Position numbers and translations under genes: made by a program
DNA from: JADJRH01 sp046351455
Lineage (GTDB): Bacteria; Myxococcota_A; Polyangia; Polyangiales; Polyangiaceae
DNA length: 64,000 nucleotides
Assembly: GCA_046351455.1 (NCBI GenBank)
Contig: JAXLYM010000004.1
Span: 186,001 to 250,000, forward strand
Direction of reading: 5' to 3'
In this document: piece by piece, positions 16,267 to 31,819 of the stretch
Numbering within the stretch: position 1 is the stretch's first letter
Layout: each line of letters starts with the position of its first letter
Notes under the pieces: model-generated
Seen by the model: only the letters and a program-made list of their open reading frames with translations
Told to the model about the DNA's origin: nothing
Database searches by the model: none

Positions 16267-17718
16267 ATGAAGTCGATGAAGAGCAATGCGCTGCGCCTGG
16301 AGCCGATCGAGCCCGCGACCCCGGCCGCCGACCCGGAGCTTTCCACGCTGGGCCTCCTCGAAGACGATCTGAATGAGGACACGGCGATCCGCGTCCGCCC
16401 GGCCGAACCCCTCGACGAGCCTGCCGTCGAGTTCATCGATCTCCAGCTCTCGGGTCTCCAGCGAGCCGCTCCGGCGAACCGAGAGACGGAGATGAAGGAA
16501 GTGGAAGAGGGCGGCGGCGATTCGATGCTCGCCCGCTACTTCCGCGACATGGCGATTCACCCGGTGATGGGCCAGGACGAAGAGCTGTCCACGGCGCGCG
16601 AGGTCGAACAGACGGAGATCGCGCTCTGGGCCTCGATGCTCGCGCACGTCCCCGCGGCCGAGCACATCCTCGAGGCGCTCGAAAAGGACATCGCGAAGTC
16701 CGGTGAAGAGGTCGACGCGCCCGAGCTGGCGGAGCTCCTCAAGCTCGCCAAGAAGGGAAAGAAGCTCACGACCGAGCAAGAGGCGCGCTGGCAGAAGCTC
16801 TCGCTGGAGCTGGCCACGAAGATCCGTCTCCCCGACTCGGACCGCATCTGGATGATGCACGCGCGAGAGATCGCCCACGACTTGGTGCGCGAGCCGAACT
16901 TCGAGAACGACGCCAGCGACGCCGAGCAGCAGGTCCGACCGACGATGCAGATGTCGCCTGTGTACCGGCGCTATCTCGACAAGATCGAGCGGTGCTTCGA
17001 GATTCAGCACATCGCGAAGAACAAGTTCGTGAAGGCGAACCTCCGGCTCGTGGTCTCGATCGCGCGCCGCTACAACCGCGGTCGACTGCCGCTCATCGAC
17101 CTCATTCAAGAGGGCAACATCGGTCTCATGAAGGCCGTGGAGCGCTTCGATCATCGCCGGGGTTACCGCTTCTCCACGTACGCGTCGTGGTGGATCCGTC
17201 ATGCGATAAGCCGTGCGCTCGCGGACAAAGGCCGCGCGGTCCGCATCCCGGTGCACATGCTCGACACCTACAATCGGGTGGCGAGGGCGACGCAGGCCAT
17301 CATGGCGCGCACGGGGGATGAGCCGACGATCGAGCAGCTCGAGAAGGAGACGGGCGTCCCCCGCGACAAGCTCGACAAGGTGAAGAACTTCTACGCCGAG
17401 ACGCCCTTCTCGCTGGATCGGCCCATCGGCGACGAGGACGGCCGAAAGTTCATCGACTTCCTCCAGGAAGAGAACACGCCCTCTCCGTACGAGGCGCTCG
17501 CGAATCAGAAGTGGACCGAGGAGGTCCGCCGGCTGCTGACCACGCTCACTCCGATCGAGTCGAGCATCATCCGCTGGCGCTTCGGCCTCGATGACGAGGA
17601 CGAGCTGACGCTCAAGGAGATCGGCGACAAGTACAACCTCTCGCGCGAGCGCATCCGACAGCTTCAGGAGCAGGCGCTCGGCAAGATCCGCAAGCACATG
17701 CGCGACAACTGGTCCTGA
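16267..17718 (+). CDS. RNA polymerase sigma-70 family factor (RpoD/RpoS-like, no region 1.1)
   Basis: 483 aa from ATG 16267, chosen because a strong GGAGGA site precedes it; an in-frame ATG at 16018 would add 83 low-complexity residues. Region 1.2 starts near SMLARYFRDMAIHPVMGQDEE. A ~140-aa insert-like helical segment follows. Region 2 is classic (NLRLVVSIARRYNRGRLP, LIDLIQEGNIGLMKAVERFD, FSTYASWWIRHAISRALAD). Region 3 reads EPTIEQLEKETGVPRDKLDK. Region 4 ends in the helix-turn-helix LTLKEIGDKYNLSRERIRQL. It recognises -35/-10 promoters. With no acidic region 1.1, it may be an alternative group 2 factor rather than the main housekeeping sigma; that is inference. A strong terminator follows. 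Confidence 0.92.
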   Translation: MKSMKSNALRLEPIEPATPAADPELSTLGLLEDDLNEDTAIRVRPAEPLDEPAVEFIDLQLSGLQRAAPANRETEMKEVEEGGGDSMLARYFRDMAIHPVMGQDEELSTAREVEQTEIALWASMLAHVPAAEHILEALEKDIAKSGEEVDAPELAELLKLAKKGKKLTTEQEARWQKLSLELATKIRLPDSDRIWMMHAREIAHDLVREPNFENDASDAEQQVRPTMQMSPVYRRYLDKIERCFEIQHIAKNKFVKANLRLVVSIARRYNRGRLPLIDLIQEGNIGLMKAVERFDHRRGYRFSTYASWWIRHAISRALADKGRAVRIPVHMLDTYNRVARATQAIMARTGDEPTIEQLEKETGVPRDKLDKVKNFYAETPFSLDRPIGDEDGRKFIDFLQEENTPSPYEALANQKWTEEVRRLLTTLTPIESSIIRWRFGLDDEDELTLKEIGDKYNLSRERIRQLQEQALGKIRKHMRDNWS

Positions 17719-17738
17719 CGGATCCACATCGACGAGCT

Positions 17739-17780
17739 GCACCCCTCCGGGCCGACCGTCCGGGGGGGTGTCGTCTTTTT
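17739..17780 (+). terminator. Rho-independent terminator of the sigma factor gene
   Basis: CACCCC-TCCGG pairs with CCGG-GGGGTG around a short loop, followed by TCGTCTTTTTG. It begins about 20 nt after the stop and points into the convergent HupE-like gene. Confidence 0.8.
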
Positions 17781-17787
17781 GTGCCTT

Positions 17788-19008
17788 TCAGGGCGGGATC
17801 GCGACGCGCGCGATGAACATCACGACGCCGGCGATCACGATGAGGCCCGAGAGGATCCGGATTCCTTTCTTCTCGAACCATGGTTTTCGTCGGACCACGG
17901 CGAGAAGAGGGAGCGCCAAGGCGAGCACGCCGAGCTGACCGATCTCCACACCCAAGTTGAACAGGAAGAGCGCCGCCGGCACGTCTGCGCGCGGGAGCGC
18001 GACCTCCTGAAGCGCGCCCGCGAACCCGAAGCCGTGGATGAGGCCGAAGGGGAACGTGATGCGCCAGCGGTTCTCCGCGTTCTTCACGAAGAAATTCTCG
18101 ACGCCCACATACGCGATCGAGACCGCGATCATCGGCTCGATGATCGACGGACGCGGCGCCCACACGCCGAGCGCGGCCAGGCCGAGCGTGATCGAGTGCG
18201 CGACCGTGAACGCCGTCACGACCCAGAGGATCGACCTCCAACGGCCGCCGACCAGGACGAGACCCAGGAGAAACGTGAGGTGATCGTAGCCGGTCAGGAT
18301 GTGCTCGATCCCGAGGCGCAGGAGCGAGAACGGAGCGCGCTTCTCCGGCTGATCCGTGTGCGAGCCCGGCGCCGCCTCCATCTGAAGCGTCCGGTTGGCT
18401 CGCGAGAGGACGGTCTCGACGACCTGCACGCCGCCCACGACGCGGGCGATATGACGGTGCCCCGGCGCGAGATCCTCGAGCACGTCGAGCGTGAGCGACG
18501 CTCGCTGGATCGGGGATGGACACTCGTAGGCGGCGCGGATCTCGACGCCGTCCTGATCGGTGGAGGCCGCGGACACGAGCTTGCCAGGGCAGTCCGACTC
18601 CCCGGCGACGGCGCGGATTCGCGCCACGACCATCTTCTGCAACGGCGCGCGCGCGGAATCGATCTCCTCGGGTGACAGGCGGCCGTCGTCGTCCGCGTCC
18701 AACGCAGGAACGAGCGCGACGATCTCGCGGCGCGAAAAGACGAGCTCCGCGCGGACGGCGCGACCGTCGATGGAGTAGGTCCCCCGAGAGAGGCCGACGT
18801 CATGCGCGCTCGCCTCCGCGGTCGCGAGGAGAAAGACCGCGGCAGAGGCCGCTCCGAGCGCTCCGCGCCGTACGATCCCACATCTCCGCGCGCGTCGTTT
18901 GGCCTGAGGGCTCACAACCTGCGGCGAGACGCTTCGCCCGTCGGTCGCCGCGCCGCAAGCGTGCAAAGCGACATTCAGGGGCTCTTCGTGTTCGGAGCAC
19001 CGCGCCAT
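17788..19008 (-). CDS. HupE/UreJ-like membrane protein with exported EF-hand domain
   Basis: 406 aa from ATG 19008; a GTG at 18915 would still leave a complete signal sequence (RRGALGAASAAVFLLATAEASA), so the start is uncertain. The exported N-terminal ~200 residues carry a canonical EF-hand loop, DADDDGRLSPEE (Ca ligands at 104, 106, 108 and Glu 115 in the longer numbering). The C-terminal ~190 residues have about six membrane helices with the family markers GIEHILTGYDHLTFLLGLVL and FGLIHGFGFAGAL. HupE/UreJ proteins are linked to nickel or cobalt handling, but many members of this variant group have no known cargo. It is divergent from the MopE-repeat operon and convergent with the sigma factor gene. 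Confidence 0.82.
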   Translation of the reverse strand: MARCSEHEEPLNVALHACGAATDGRSVSPQVVSPQAKRRARRCGIVRRGALGAASAAVFLLATAEASAHDVGLSRGTYSIDGRAVRAELVFSRREIVALVPALDADDDGRLSPEEIDSARAPLQKMVVARIRAVAGESDCPGKLVSAASTDQDGVEIRAAYECPSPIQRASLTLDVLEDLAPGHRHIARVVGGVQVVETVLSRANRTLQMEAAPGSHTDQPEKRAPFSLLRLGIEHILTGYDHLTFLLGLVLVGGRWRSILWVVTAFTVAHSITLGLAALGVWAPRPSIIEPMIAVSIAYVGVENFFVKNAENRWRITFPFGLIHGFGFAGALQEVALPRADVPAALFLFNLGVEIGQLGVLALALPLLAVVRRKPWFEKKGIRILSGLIVIAGVVMFIARVAIPP

Positions 19009-19178
19009 CGTGGAAGGACGTGGGAAGCGCACCAAGAGCCGCTTCCTCGCTCCGCGCGGTGACCTTGAGGCTCGCTGGCTCGGCGTGAGAGACTGAGGAG
19101 GGCCTTCGCGGCCCCGCCTTGGTCTTCGGTTTTGCCGACGCGCGCGGGTGCTCCACGAGCTCCGCGCCAGGAGCAGCC

Positions 19179-24293
<5,115 letters not shown>

Positions 24294-24297
<4 letters not shown>

Positions 24298-27200
24298 TCG
24301 CGCGAAAGGCTCTCCTCACGGCGCTCGGCGCTCGTCGCGGCGGCGCGGCGCTGCTGGTGCTCGCGGCGATCCTCGCGGCGCTCGCGACCGCCGGCTGCAA
24401 GACGGACGCGTACTGCTTCGCGGACTGCTCCGACACCACGACCACCACCGGCACGGGCGGAGCCGGCGCGACCGGCATCGGAGGCCTCGGCGGCGATGGT
24501 GGCAGCATCTTCGGCGGCGGCGGCACCGGCGGCGGCGCCACGACGTGCGTCGTGTCGAACGGCGGCATCGAGATCTGCGACGGCCTCGACAACGACTGCA
24601 ACGGCAAGGTCGACGACGGCGTCGACTTCGCCAGCGTGAAGTCGTGCGGCACCTGCCAGACGAACTGCTTCACCACGCTGCTAAACTGCGACCCCGCGAC
24701 GATCGCGTGCATCGCGAGCCCCAACCCCGGCGTGGACCCCGGCACGTGCAAGTGCGGCGCGTGCTCGCAGGACTACTACGACCTCGATGGCAACGGGAGC
24801 TGCGAGTACTACTGCGTCAAGTCCGCGAACGACGACGCGGTCTGCAACCACAAGGACGACGACTGCGACGGCGTGAAGGACGAGGACGTCGACCTCTGCA
24901 CGAGCGTCACGGACTGCGGCAAATGCGGCCGCGCCTGCAACGCGATCCACGCCACGTCGAAGTGCGTGAACGACGGCGGCATGCCCTGCACCGACGCGAA
25001 CACGCAGTGCGAGATCGACGCCTGCGAGTGCAACGGCCCCGGCGAGTGCTTCTGGGACCTCGATCATTCGTACGCGACGGGCTGCGAGTACCAGTGCGAT
25101 CTCACGAACGGCGGGGTCGAGATCTGCGACGGCCTCGACAACGACTGCGACGGCAAGATCGACGGGGCCGACGATCTCTCCGGCGACGCGACGATCGGCG
25201 CGACCTGCTACGGCGATCCCGACGGCGAGTGCGCGACCCCGGCGCACGCGGGCGTCACGGAGTGCCAGGGCGGCAAGGCCGTCTGCACCGGCGCCGCCAT
25301 CCTCGTGGAGAACGAGCAGCTGGAGAAGTGCAACGGCAAGGACGACGACTGCGACGGCGTCATCGACGACTCGCCGACCGACATCGGCTCCGCGTGCGGC
25401 CAGAGCAACATCGCGCCGTGCGCGTTCGGCGTCACCCAATGCCAGATGGGCGCGATCGTGTGCGTGGGCAACGTCGACCCGGGCGTGGAGATCTGCAACG
25501 GCGTCGACGACAACTGCAACGGCACGATCGACGACGCCGCGCAGGGCACGGGCGTCGCGTGCGGCACCACCGACGTCGGCCCCTGCCAGAAGGGCACGAT
25601 CCAGTGCGCGGGCGGATCCTTGAGCTGCGTCGGCGCGATCGAGCCCGTCACCGAGACGTGCAACGGCGCCGACGACGACTGCGACGGCACCGTGGACAAC
25701 AACGTGCCCGGCGTCGGCGCGCAGTGCGGCCAGTCCAACACCGCGCCGTGCTCGTTCGGATCGATGCAGTGCCAGAACGGCGCGATGACGTGCGTCGGCG
25801 CCGTCAACCCGACCGCCGAGATCTGCGACGGCGTCGACAACAACTGCAACGGCGTGGTCGACGACAACACGCAGGGCTCCGGCGTGGCGTGCGGCACCTC
25901 GAACTCGTTCCCCTGCAAGTTCGGGACGATGCAGTGCACCGGCGGCTCCCTCCACTGCCTCGGCAACGTGGACCCGCAGACCGAGGTCTGCGACGGGGTC
26001 GACAACGACTGCAACGGCGTCATCGACAACAACCCGGCCGGCGCCGGCACGCAGTGCGGCCAGTCCAACACGGGCGCTTGCAAGTTCGGCACGTTCCAGT
26101 GCCAGGCCGGCAACCTCGTGTGCGCGGGCGCCGTCAACCCCGCGCCCGAGACGTGCAACGGCGTGGACGACGACTGCAACGGCGTCATCGACAACAGCCC
26201 GATCGGCGTCGGCACGCAGTGCGGCACCTCGAACGTCGGCGTCTGCAAGTTCGGCACGAACCAGTGCCAGGGCGGCGCGCTCGTGTGCGTCGGCGCCGTC
26301 AACCCCGCGGCCGAGACGTGCAACAACCTCGACGACAACTGCGACGGCACCGTGGACAACAACCCCACGGACGCGGGCGGCACGTGCGGTCAGTCGAACG
26401 TGTTCCCCTGCGCCTTCGGCACGAAGCAGTGCCAGAGCGGCGCGCTCGTGTGCGTCGGCGCCGTCAACCCGAAGACCGAGGTCTGCAACGGCGTCGACGA
26501 CGACTGCGACGGCACGATCGACAAGACGAACGGCCAGCCCCCGAGCGACTCCGTGGGCGCGTGCAACGTGCCCATCCCGCCGCCGAACGGCGCGACGAGC
26601 CCGTGCATGGCCGGCGCCAAGCAGTGCAGCGCCGCGGGCGTGATCCAGTGCGTCGGATCGGTCGGCCCCTCCGGCGCGACCGACACGTGCGGCGTCGACG
26701 CGAACTGCGACGGCACGCTCACCAACCAGCCGAACCTACTGACCGACGTGAACAACTGCGGCTCGTGCGGGAACAACTGCTACGCGGGCGCGCTGCACGC
26801 GATCTGGGGCTGCGTGAACGGGGCGTGCCAGTTCCAGGGTTGCCAGCCGGGCTATTACGACCTCAACGGCGACCTCAAGTGCGAGTACAGCTGCACGTTC
26901 ATCTCCGCGACGGAGGCGTGCAACGGCGTCGACGACAACTGCAACGGCGTGGTCGACGAGAACGTCACGAAGCCCTCGCCGGTGCAGGTCTGCGGCGTCA
27001 GCCCCTCGGCGGTCACCGCGGAGTGCACGACGGGCGTCAACGTCGCGTGCACCGCCGGCGCCTGGACGTGCGCGTTCCCCGCGGGCGTGTGCACGGGCGG
27101 CTGCTCCAACGACGACGAGATCTGCGACGCGCTCGACAACGACTGCGACGGCCTCATCAACGAGAACGTCCCGAACTACGGGAAGGCCTGCGCGAGCGAC

Positions 27201-28088
27201 GACGGCCTCCCGGCCCCCGGCGACGGCGCGTGCCGCACCACCGGGACGATCGTCTGCAACGGCGCGAACGCCTCGAAATGCAGCGCCGTGAAGGCCAGCT
27301 GCGCGAGCCTCCCCGGCGGCTGCACCGAGCTGTGCGACGGCGTCGACAACGACTGCGACGGCCTCGTGGACGAGGTCTTCACCGCGAAGGGCTCCAACGC
27401 GACGTTCTTCGTGAAGCCCGCCGTCACCAAGATGAGCGCGACGCAGTGGATCTACACGTACGAGGCGAGCCGCCCCACCGCGACGAACGTCGTGCCCGGC
27501 TCGGGCGACGGCTTCTGGACGAGCGCGCCGTCCGGCTCCACGCTCGACAAGACGCCCGCGTGCTCGGTGCCCACGAAGATCCCCTGGTTCAACGTGACGC
27601 CGCAGGAGGTCGAGCAGACCTGCACGGCGATGGGCGGCGCCGTCTGCACGACGACCGACTGGACGACCGCGTGCCAGTCGGGCGGCGGCTGCACGTGGGG
27701 CTACAACCCGCGCGGCGTGGCCTGCACCTCCGCCTACACGGCGACGAAGTACTGCAACCTCGGCCCCTCCTTCGACTTCGACCCTGTCGCCGCGGGCGAT
27801 CAGGACGGCCTCTTGCCCACCGCGTCCGGCTCGCTGCAGAACTGCTGGGGCGACTGGAGCGGCTTGAACGGCAACGGCGCCGCGGCCATCAAGCTGTTCG
27901 ACATCACCGGCAACCTTCGCGAAATCACGAAGACGGCGTCGAACGATTATCGTCTCATGGGCGGCGCGTTCAACGCCGCCTCCGACGCGGGCGCGACGTG
28001 CAGCTTCACGTTCTACAGCGTCACGCAGACCTTCAAGTTCTTCGACACCGGCTTCCGCTGCTGCTTCACCTCGGATCCCACCCTGTGA
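24294..28088 (+). CDS. MopE-repeat lipoprotein with C-terminal FGE/SUMF1-like domain
   Basis: 1264 aa from GTG 24294, which overlaps the previous stop as GTGA and has AGGAGG upstream, so translation is coupled. A lipoprotein signal (LLVLAAILAALATAGC) leads into a Thr/Gly linker. About 15 MopE-type Cys/Asp repeats follow; from about 25380 to 26520 these come in a regular ~62-residue period (CGQSN..PC.FG..QC..G...CVGAVNP). The last ~220 residues look like a formylglycine-generating-enzyme/SUMF1-type fold: PWFNVTPQEVEQTCTAMGGA, LFDITGNLREITKT, YRLMGGAFN, GFRCCF. In such surface proteins this fold is usually a binding domain rather than an oxidase. Probably outer-membrane anchored and working with the preceding protein. 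Confidence 0.85.
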
Positions 28089-28125
28089 ACCCTTCTTCGC
28101 GCGCGAGCGCCCGCCCAGCCCGACC

Positions 28126-29595
28126 ATGAGCGATCCCCGCGACACACCCGACCTCGACGCGCTCCGTGCGCAGATCGCGGCCGAGGTGCGCAACGAGCTT
28201 CGAGCCGAGCAGGAGCGGGCGCGCCGCGAGCAAGAGGAGGCCCTCCTCGCGCTCACGCGGGCCCTCCACGAGAGCGAGGAGCGCCTCCGACGCGGGGCCT
28301 TCCAGGACGCGCTCACCGGCCTCCCCAACCGCGCGCTCTTCGTCGACCGCGCGAGCCGCCTCCTGGAGCGCGCGCGCCGCCACAGCGACAGCCGCTTCGC
28401 GATCCTGGCGCTCGACGCGGACCGCTTCAAGGTCATCAACGAGAGCCTCGGCCCGCAGATCGGGGACGCGATGCTGACGGCGCTCGCGGCCGTGCTGCGC
28501 GGCGCCGTGCGGGAGGGCGACACGGTGGCGCGCATCGGCGGCGACGAGTTCGGCGTCCTCGTCGAGGACGTGCGCGACGAGCGCGACGCGGTCGCCGTGG
28601 CCCAGCAGATCTTCGCGGCCCTCGCGGAGCCGCTGCGCGCCGTGGGGCACGAGGTGTTCGCGGCGGTGAGCATCGGCGTCGCCCTCTCCGGCGCCGAGCA
28701 CGCGCACCCCGAGGACCTCCTCCGCGACGCCGAGAGCGCGATGTACCGCGCCAAGATCCGCGGCCGCGATCGCTACGAGCTGTTCGACGCCGCGATGGCG
28801 AGCCAGGCGAAGAGCTCGCTGCACCTCTACACGGAGCTTCGCCACGCCATCAACCGCCGCCAGCTCGTGCTCCATTACCAGCCGATCGTCTCGCTCGAAG
28901 CGGGCCGCATCACCGGGCTGGAGGCGCTCGTGCGGTGGCAGCACCCGTCGCGCGGCATGGTCCCGCCCGGCGAATTCATCGGCGTCGCGGAGGAGACGGG
29001 CCTCATCCACGCGCTCGGAGGCTGGGTGCTGGAGCAGGCCTGCGCCGACGCGAAATGGCTCGCGGAGCGCTTCCCGGGGCTGCGCCTCGACATGAGCGTC
29101 AACCTGAGCCCCCGCCAGCTCGCGCGCCCCGAGCTCGTGGAGGACGTACAAAAAGCCTTGGATCGAGCCGGGATCGACGGCGATCGCCTCCACCTCGAGA
29201 TCACCGAGACGATGTTGATGGAGAGCCCGCAGGTCGCGAAGGGCCGCCTCCGTCAGCTCCGCGCGCTCGGCGTGGGCCTCCTCATCGACGACTTCGGCAC
29301 CGGCTATTCGTCGCTGTCCGCGCTGCACACGTTCCCGATCGACACGCTCAAGATCGACCAGTCGTTCGTCGCGCGCCTGCAGGACGAGGAGCGCTACGCC
29401 GCGGCGATCGTCGAGGCGATCGTCACGGTGGCGCGCCGCCTCGGCATCCGCGTGATCGCCGAAGGGATCGAGACGGATCGCCAGCTCGCCTCCGTCCGCG
29501 AGCACGGCTGCCACCTCGGCCAGGGCTTCTTCTTCGCGCGCCCGGCCTCCCGGGAGGACCTCGCGGCCTTCCTCGCCACGTCGCCGTGCTGGTGA
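28126..29595 (+). CDS. Bifunctional diguanylate cyclase/phosphodiesterase (GGDEF-EAL)
   Basis: 489 aa, soluble. An N-terminal coiled coil of ~55 residues (ELRAEQERARREQEEALLAL) replaces any sensor domain. The GGDEF domain has an intact GGDEF at 138-142 and an RxxD inhibitory site (REGD, 129-132). The EAL domain keeps EAL (266-268), LEITETML, DDFGTGYSS, LKIDQSF and EGIE, so metal and catalytic residues look complete. Both synthesis and breakdown of cyclic di-GMP are therefore possible; which dominates cannot be read from the sequence. It lies 37 nt after the MopE-repeat lipoprotein gene and 49 nt before the FHA-type activator. Confidence 0.92.
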   Translation: MSDPRDTPDLDALRAQIAAEVRNELRAEQERARREQEEALLALTRALHESEERLRRGAFQDALTGLPNRALFVDRASRLLERARRHSDSRFAILALDADRFKVINESLGPQIGDAMLTALAAVLRGAVREGDTVARIGGDEFGVLVEDVRDERDAVAVAQQIFAALAEPLRAVGHEVFAAVSIGVALSGAEHAHPEDLLRDAESAMYRAKIRGRDRYELFDAAMASQAKSSLHLYTELRHAINRRQLVLHYQPIVSLEAGRITGLEALVRWQHPSRGMVPPGEFIGVAEETGLIHALGGWVLEQACADAKWLAERFPGLRLDMSVNLSPRQLARPELVEDVQKALDRAGIDGDRLHLEITETMLMESPQVAKGRLRQLRALGVGLLIDDFGTGYSSLSALHTFPIDTLKIDQSFVARLQDEERYAAAIVEAIVTVARRLGIRVIAEGIETDRQLASVREHGCHLGQGFFFARPASREDLAAFLATSPCW

Positions 29596-29644
29596 TCACG
29601 CCGATCGCCCGGAAAATCCCGGCGACTGCTATGATCGCCGCAGC

Positions 29645-31570
29645 ATGCCGACGTTGAAGCTATACACGGCCGCCGGAGCCCCGCGAGCCCACTTCGTCCA
29701 CAAACCCGTCACCACGCTCGGAAAGGGCCTGGGCAACGATCTCTCGTTGCAAGGCGCCGGCGTGGTCGAGCACCACGCGCAGATCGTCTTCGACGGCCGC
29801 GATTTCATGCTCGAGGAGGTCGGCAGTCAGGGCGACATCGCGATCAACGGCAAGAAGAAGCGCCGCGCGCGCCTCGTGCACGGCGACCGCATCCAGCTCG
29901 GCTCGGTGGAGGTCAGCTTCTCCATGTTCGCGGAGCCCGTCTCGCCGAAGAAGGACGACGACGAGGACGACGACGACGCCTCCGAGAGCACCGGCCCGAA
30001 GAGCATCAGCGCGGAGCTCGCGGGCGTGCGGAAGCTGTTCGCCTTCAGCGAGAAGCTCATCGCGCGCCGCGATCTCGACCAGCTCCTGGAGACGATGCTC
30101 GACGACGTGATCGACCTCACGCACGCCGACAAGGGCTTCCTCCTCTTGATCGAAGGGGCCGAGGCGCAGGCGGCGGAGGCCTCCCGCGGCGCCGCGTCGG
30201 TGAAGGTGGAGGGCGATCGCAAGCTCGCGATCCGCGCCGCGCGCAACGTCCGTAAGGAGGCGATCACCGACGTTCACGGCGGCATCTCGGACAGCATCGT
30301 GCGCCAGGTGATCGAGTCGATGCGCCCGGTCATCGTCTCCGACGCGCTCGCGGACACCACGTTCGGCCGCTCGGACAGCGTCATCGCGATGAAGCTCTCC
30401 AGCGTGATGTGCGCGCCGCTCCTCTCGCAGGGCCAGGTGATCGGCGCGCTCTACGTCGGCAACGACAAGATCAAGCACCTCTTCGAGCGCACGCAGCTCG
30501 AGCTGCTCAGCATCTTCGCCTCGCAGGCGTCGCTCCTCCTGCAAAACGCGATGCTCCTCAACGGCCTGCGCGCCGACAAAGCCAAGCTCGTGGCGGAGCT
30601 GCACGACAAGCGCTTCGGCGAGATCATCGGCGCCTGCCCGTCGATGCTGGAGGTGTTCCGCAAGCTGCAGAAGGTCGCGACGACCGACATCAGCGTCCTC
30701 ATCACGGGCGAGACCGGCACCGGAAAAGAGCTGATCGCGAAGGAGATCCACCGCCGCAGCCCGCGCCAGAACGGCCCCTTCGTCACGATCAACTGCGGCG
30801 CGATCCCCGAGAACCTCATCGAGAGCGAGCTGTTCGGCCACGTCAAAGGCGCCTTCACGGGCGCGGTCGCGAGCCGCCCCGGGAAATTCCAGGCGGCGGA
30901 CAAAGGCACCTTGTTCCTCGACGAGATCGGCGAGCTCCCCCTCAATTTGCAGGTGAAGCTGCTCCGCGCGCTGCAGGAGCGCGTGGTGTTCCGCGTCGGC
31001 GACTCCCGGCCCGAGAAGGTGGACATCCGCATCGTCGCCGCGACGAACCGCAACCTGGAAGAAGAGATCCGCGTGAACAACTTCCGCGAGGACCTCTATT
31101 ACCGCCTCAACGTCGTCAACATCTGGCTCCCGCCGCTGCGCGATCGTGGTGACGACGTGATGATCATCGCGAAGGTGCTCCTCTCGAAATACGCCGACGA
31201 GCTCGGCAGCCGAGTGAAGGGCTTCTCTCCTGCGGCGCTCGCGTCCATCAAGAAGCACGCGTGGCCCGGCAACATCCGCCAGCTCGAAAACCGCATCAAG
31301 AAGGCCCTGGTGCTGTGCGAGCGCACGCTGCTCGACCCGGAGGACCTCGACCTCGGCCCCAGCGCGGAGACGCCGATCATGCCGCTGGAGAAGGCCAAAG
31401 AGGACTTCCAGCGCCGCTACGTGCTCGAGGCCTTGGAGCGCAACAACGGCAACCGCACGCAGACCGCGCGCGACCTCGGCGTCGACCCCAGAACCATCTT
31501 CCGCTACCTCGAAAAGGAGCAAAACCCGATGCCGTCCGCAGCGGGCGGCGTCGCGAAGGACAGCGACTGA
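29645..31570 (+). CDS. FHA-GAF-AAA+-Fis sigma54-dependent transcriptional activator
   Basis: 641 aa. The FHA domain (about 15-98) has TLGKGLGNDLSLQ and VEHHAQI, the phosphothreonine-binding loops. An acidic linker (DDDEDDDD) precedes a GAF domain (about 120-305). The AAA+ core carries Walker A GETGTGKE (355-362), the sigma54-contacting GAFTGA (402-407) and Walker B GTLFLDEIGE. A Fis-type helix-turn-helix ends the protein (NNGNRTQTARDLGVDPRTIFRYLEKE). There is no receiver domain, so control probably comes from a phosphorylated partner bound by FHA and a ligand or dimer signal through GAF. Ser/Thr kinases encoded in the same window are natural candidates, by inference. Confidence 0.93.
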   Translation: MPTLKLYTAAGAPRAHFVHKPVTTLGKGLGNDLSLQGAGVVEHHAQIVFDGRDFMLEEVGSQGDIAINGKKKRRARLVHGDRIQLGSVEVSFSMFAEPVSPKKDDDEDDDDASESTGPKSISAELAGVRKLFAFSEKLIARRDLDQLLETMLDDVIDLTHADKGFLLLIEGAEAQAAEASRGAASVKVEGDRKLAIRAARNVRKEAITDVHGGISDSIVRQVIESMRPVIVSDALADTTFGRSDSVIAMKLSSVMCAPLLSQGQVIGALYVGNDKIKHLFERTQLELLSIFASQASLLLQNAMLLNGLRADKAKLVAELHDKRFGEIIGACPSMLEVFRKLQKVATTDISVLITGETGTGKELIAKEIHRRSPRQNGPFVTINCGAIPENLIESELFGHVKGAFTGAVASRPGKFQAADKGTLFLDEIGELPLNLQVKLLRALQERVVFRVGDSRPEKVDIRIVAATNRNLEEEIRVNNFREDLYYRLNVVNIWLPPLRDRGDDVMIIAKVLLSKYADELGSRVKGFSPAALASIKKHAWPGNIRQLENRIKKALVLCERTLLDPEDLDLGPSAETPIMPLEKAKEDFQRRYVLEALERNNGNRTQTARDLGVDPRTIFRYLEKEQNPMPSAAGGVAKDSD

Positions 31571-31819
31571 CGCGCGAGCCGACTCCCCTCCTCCGAGGTC
31601 GAATCGACTCCCATCCACGCCACCGAGCCTCCCGCAAACAGCCAATCACAACTCCGGGGTTGCCCCCCACGGCCTCCGGCGCAGAGCGCCTCCGGCCCGC
31701 GCCCCCCAAGCATGCTCGGCGCGCTCCGCGCGCCTGCGCGTGCGGGGGGCGCCAAGCTCGACACGGGCGCACCCCATCTGTCACAAGACCACCGTCCGAC
31801 ACTCAGAGAGCCCTTCGTC
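31571..31819. other. 249-nt spacer between the sigma54 activator and mutS2
   Basis: No gene is evident; the spacer is GC-rich and dominated by inverted repeats, including GGCGC-AGA-GCGCC near 31678 and the large nested hairpin at 31699-31752. Confidence 0.5.
31699..31752. repeat. Large nested hairpin upstream of mutS2
   Basis: Outer arms GCGCCCCCC (31699-31707) and GGGGGGCGC (31744-31752) are perfect. Inside is a second perfect hairpin GGCGCGC-TCC-GCGCGCC (31718-31734), with near-pairing GCATGC/GCGTGC between them. It is symmetrical, so it would fold on either strand. Terminator, mRNA processing site or dispersed repeat are all possible; there is no U-tract. Confidence 0.55.

Noticed and set aside
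24681..25955. 424-codon minus-strand frame opposite the second MopE gene
   Set aside because: Repetitive AVAVVVDAV-type sequence is the shadow of the Asp/Cys repeats.
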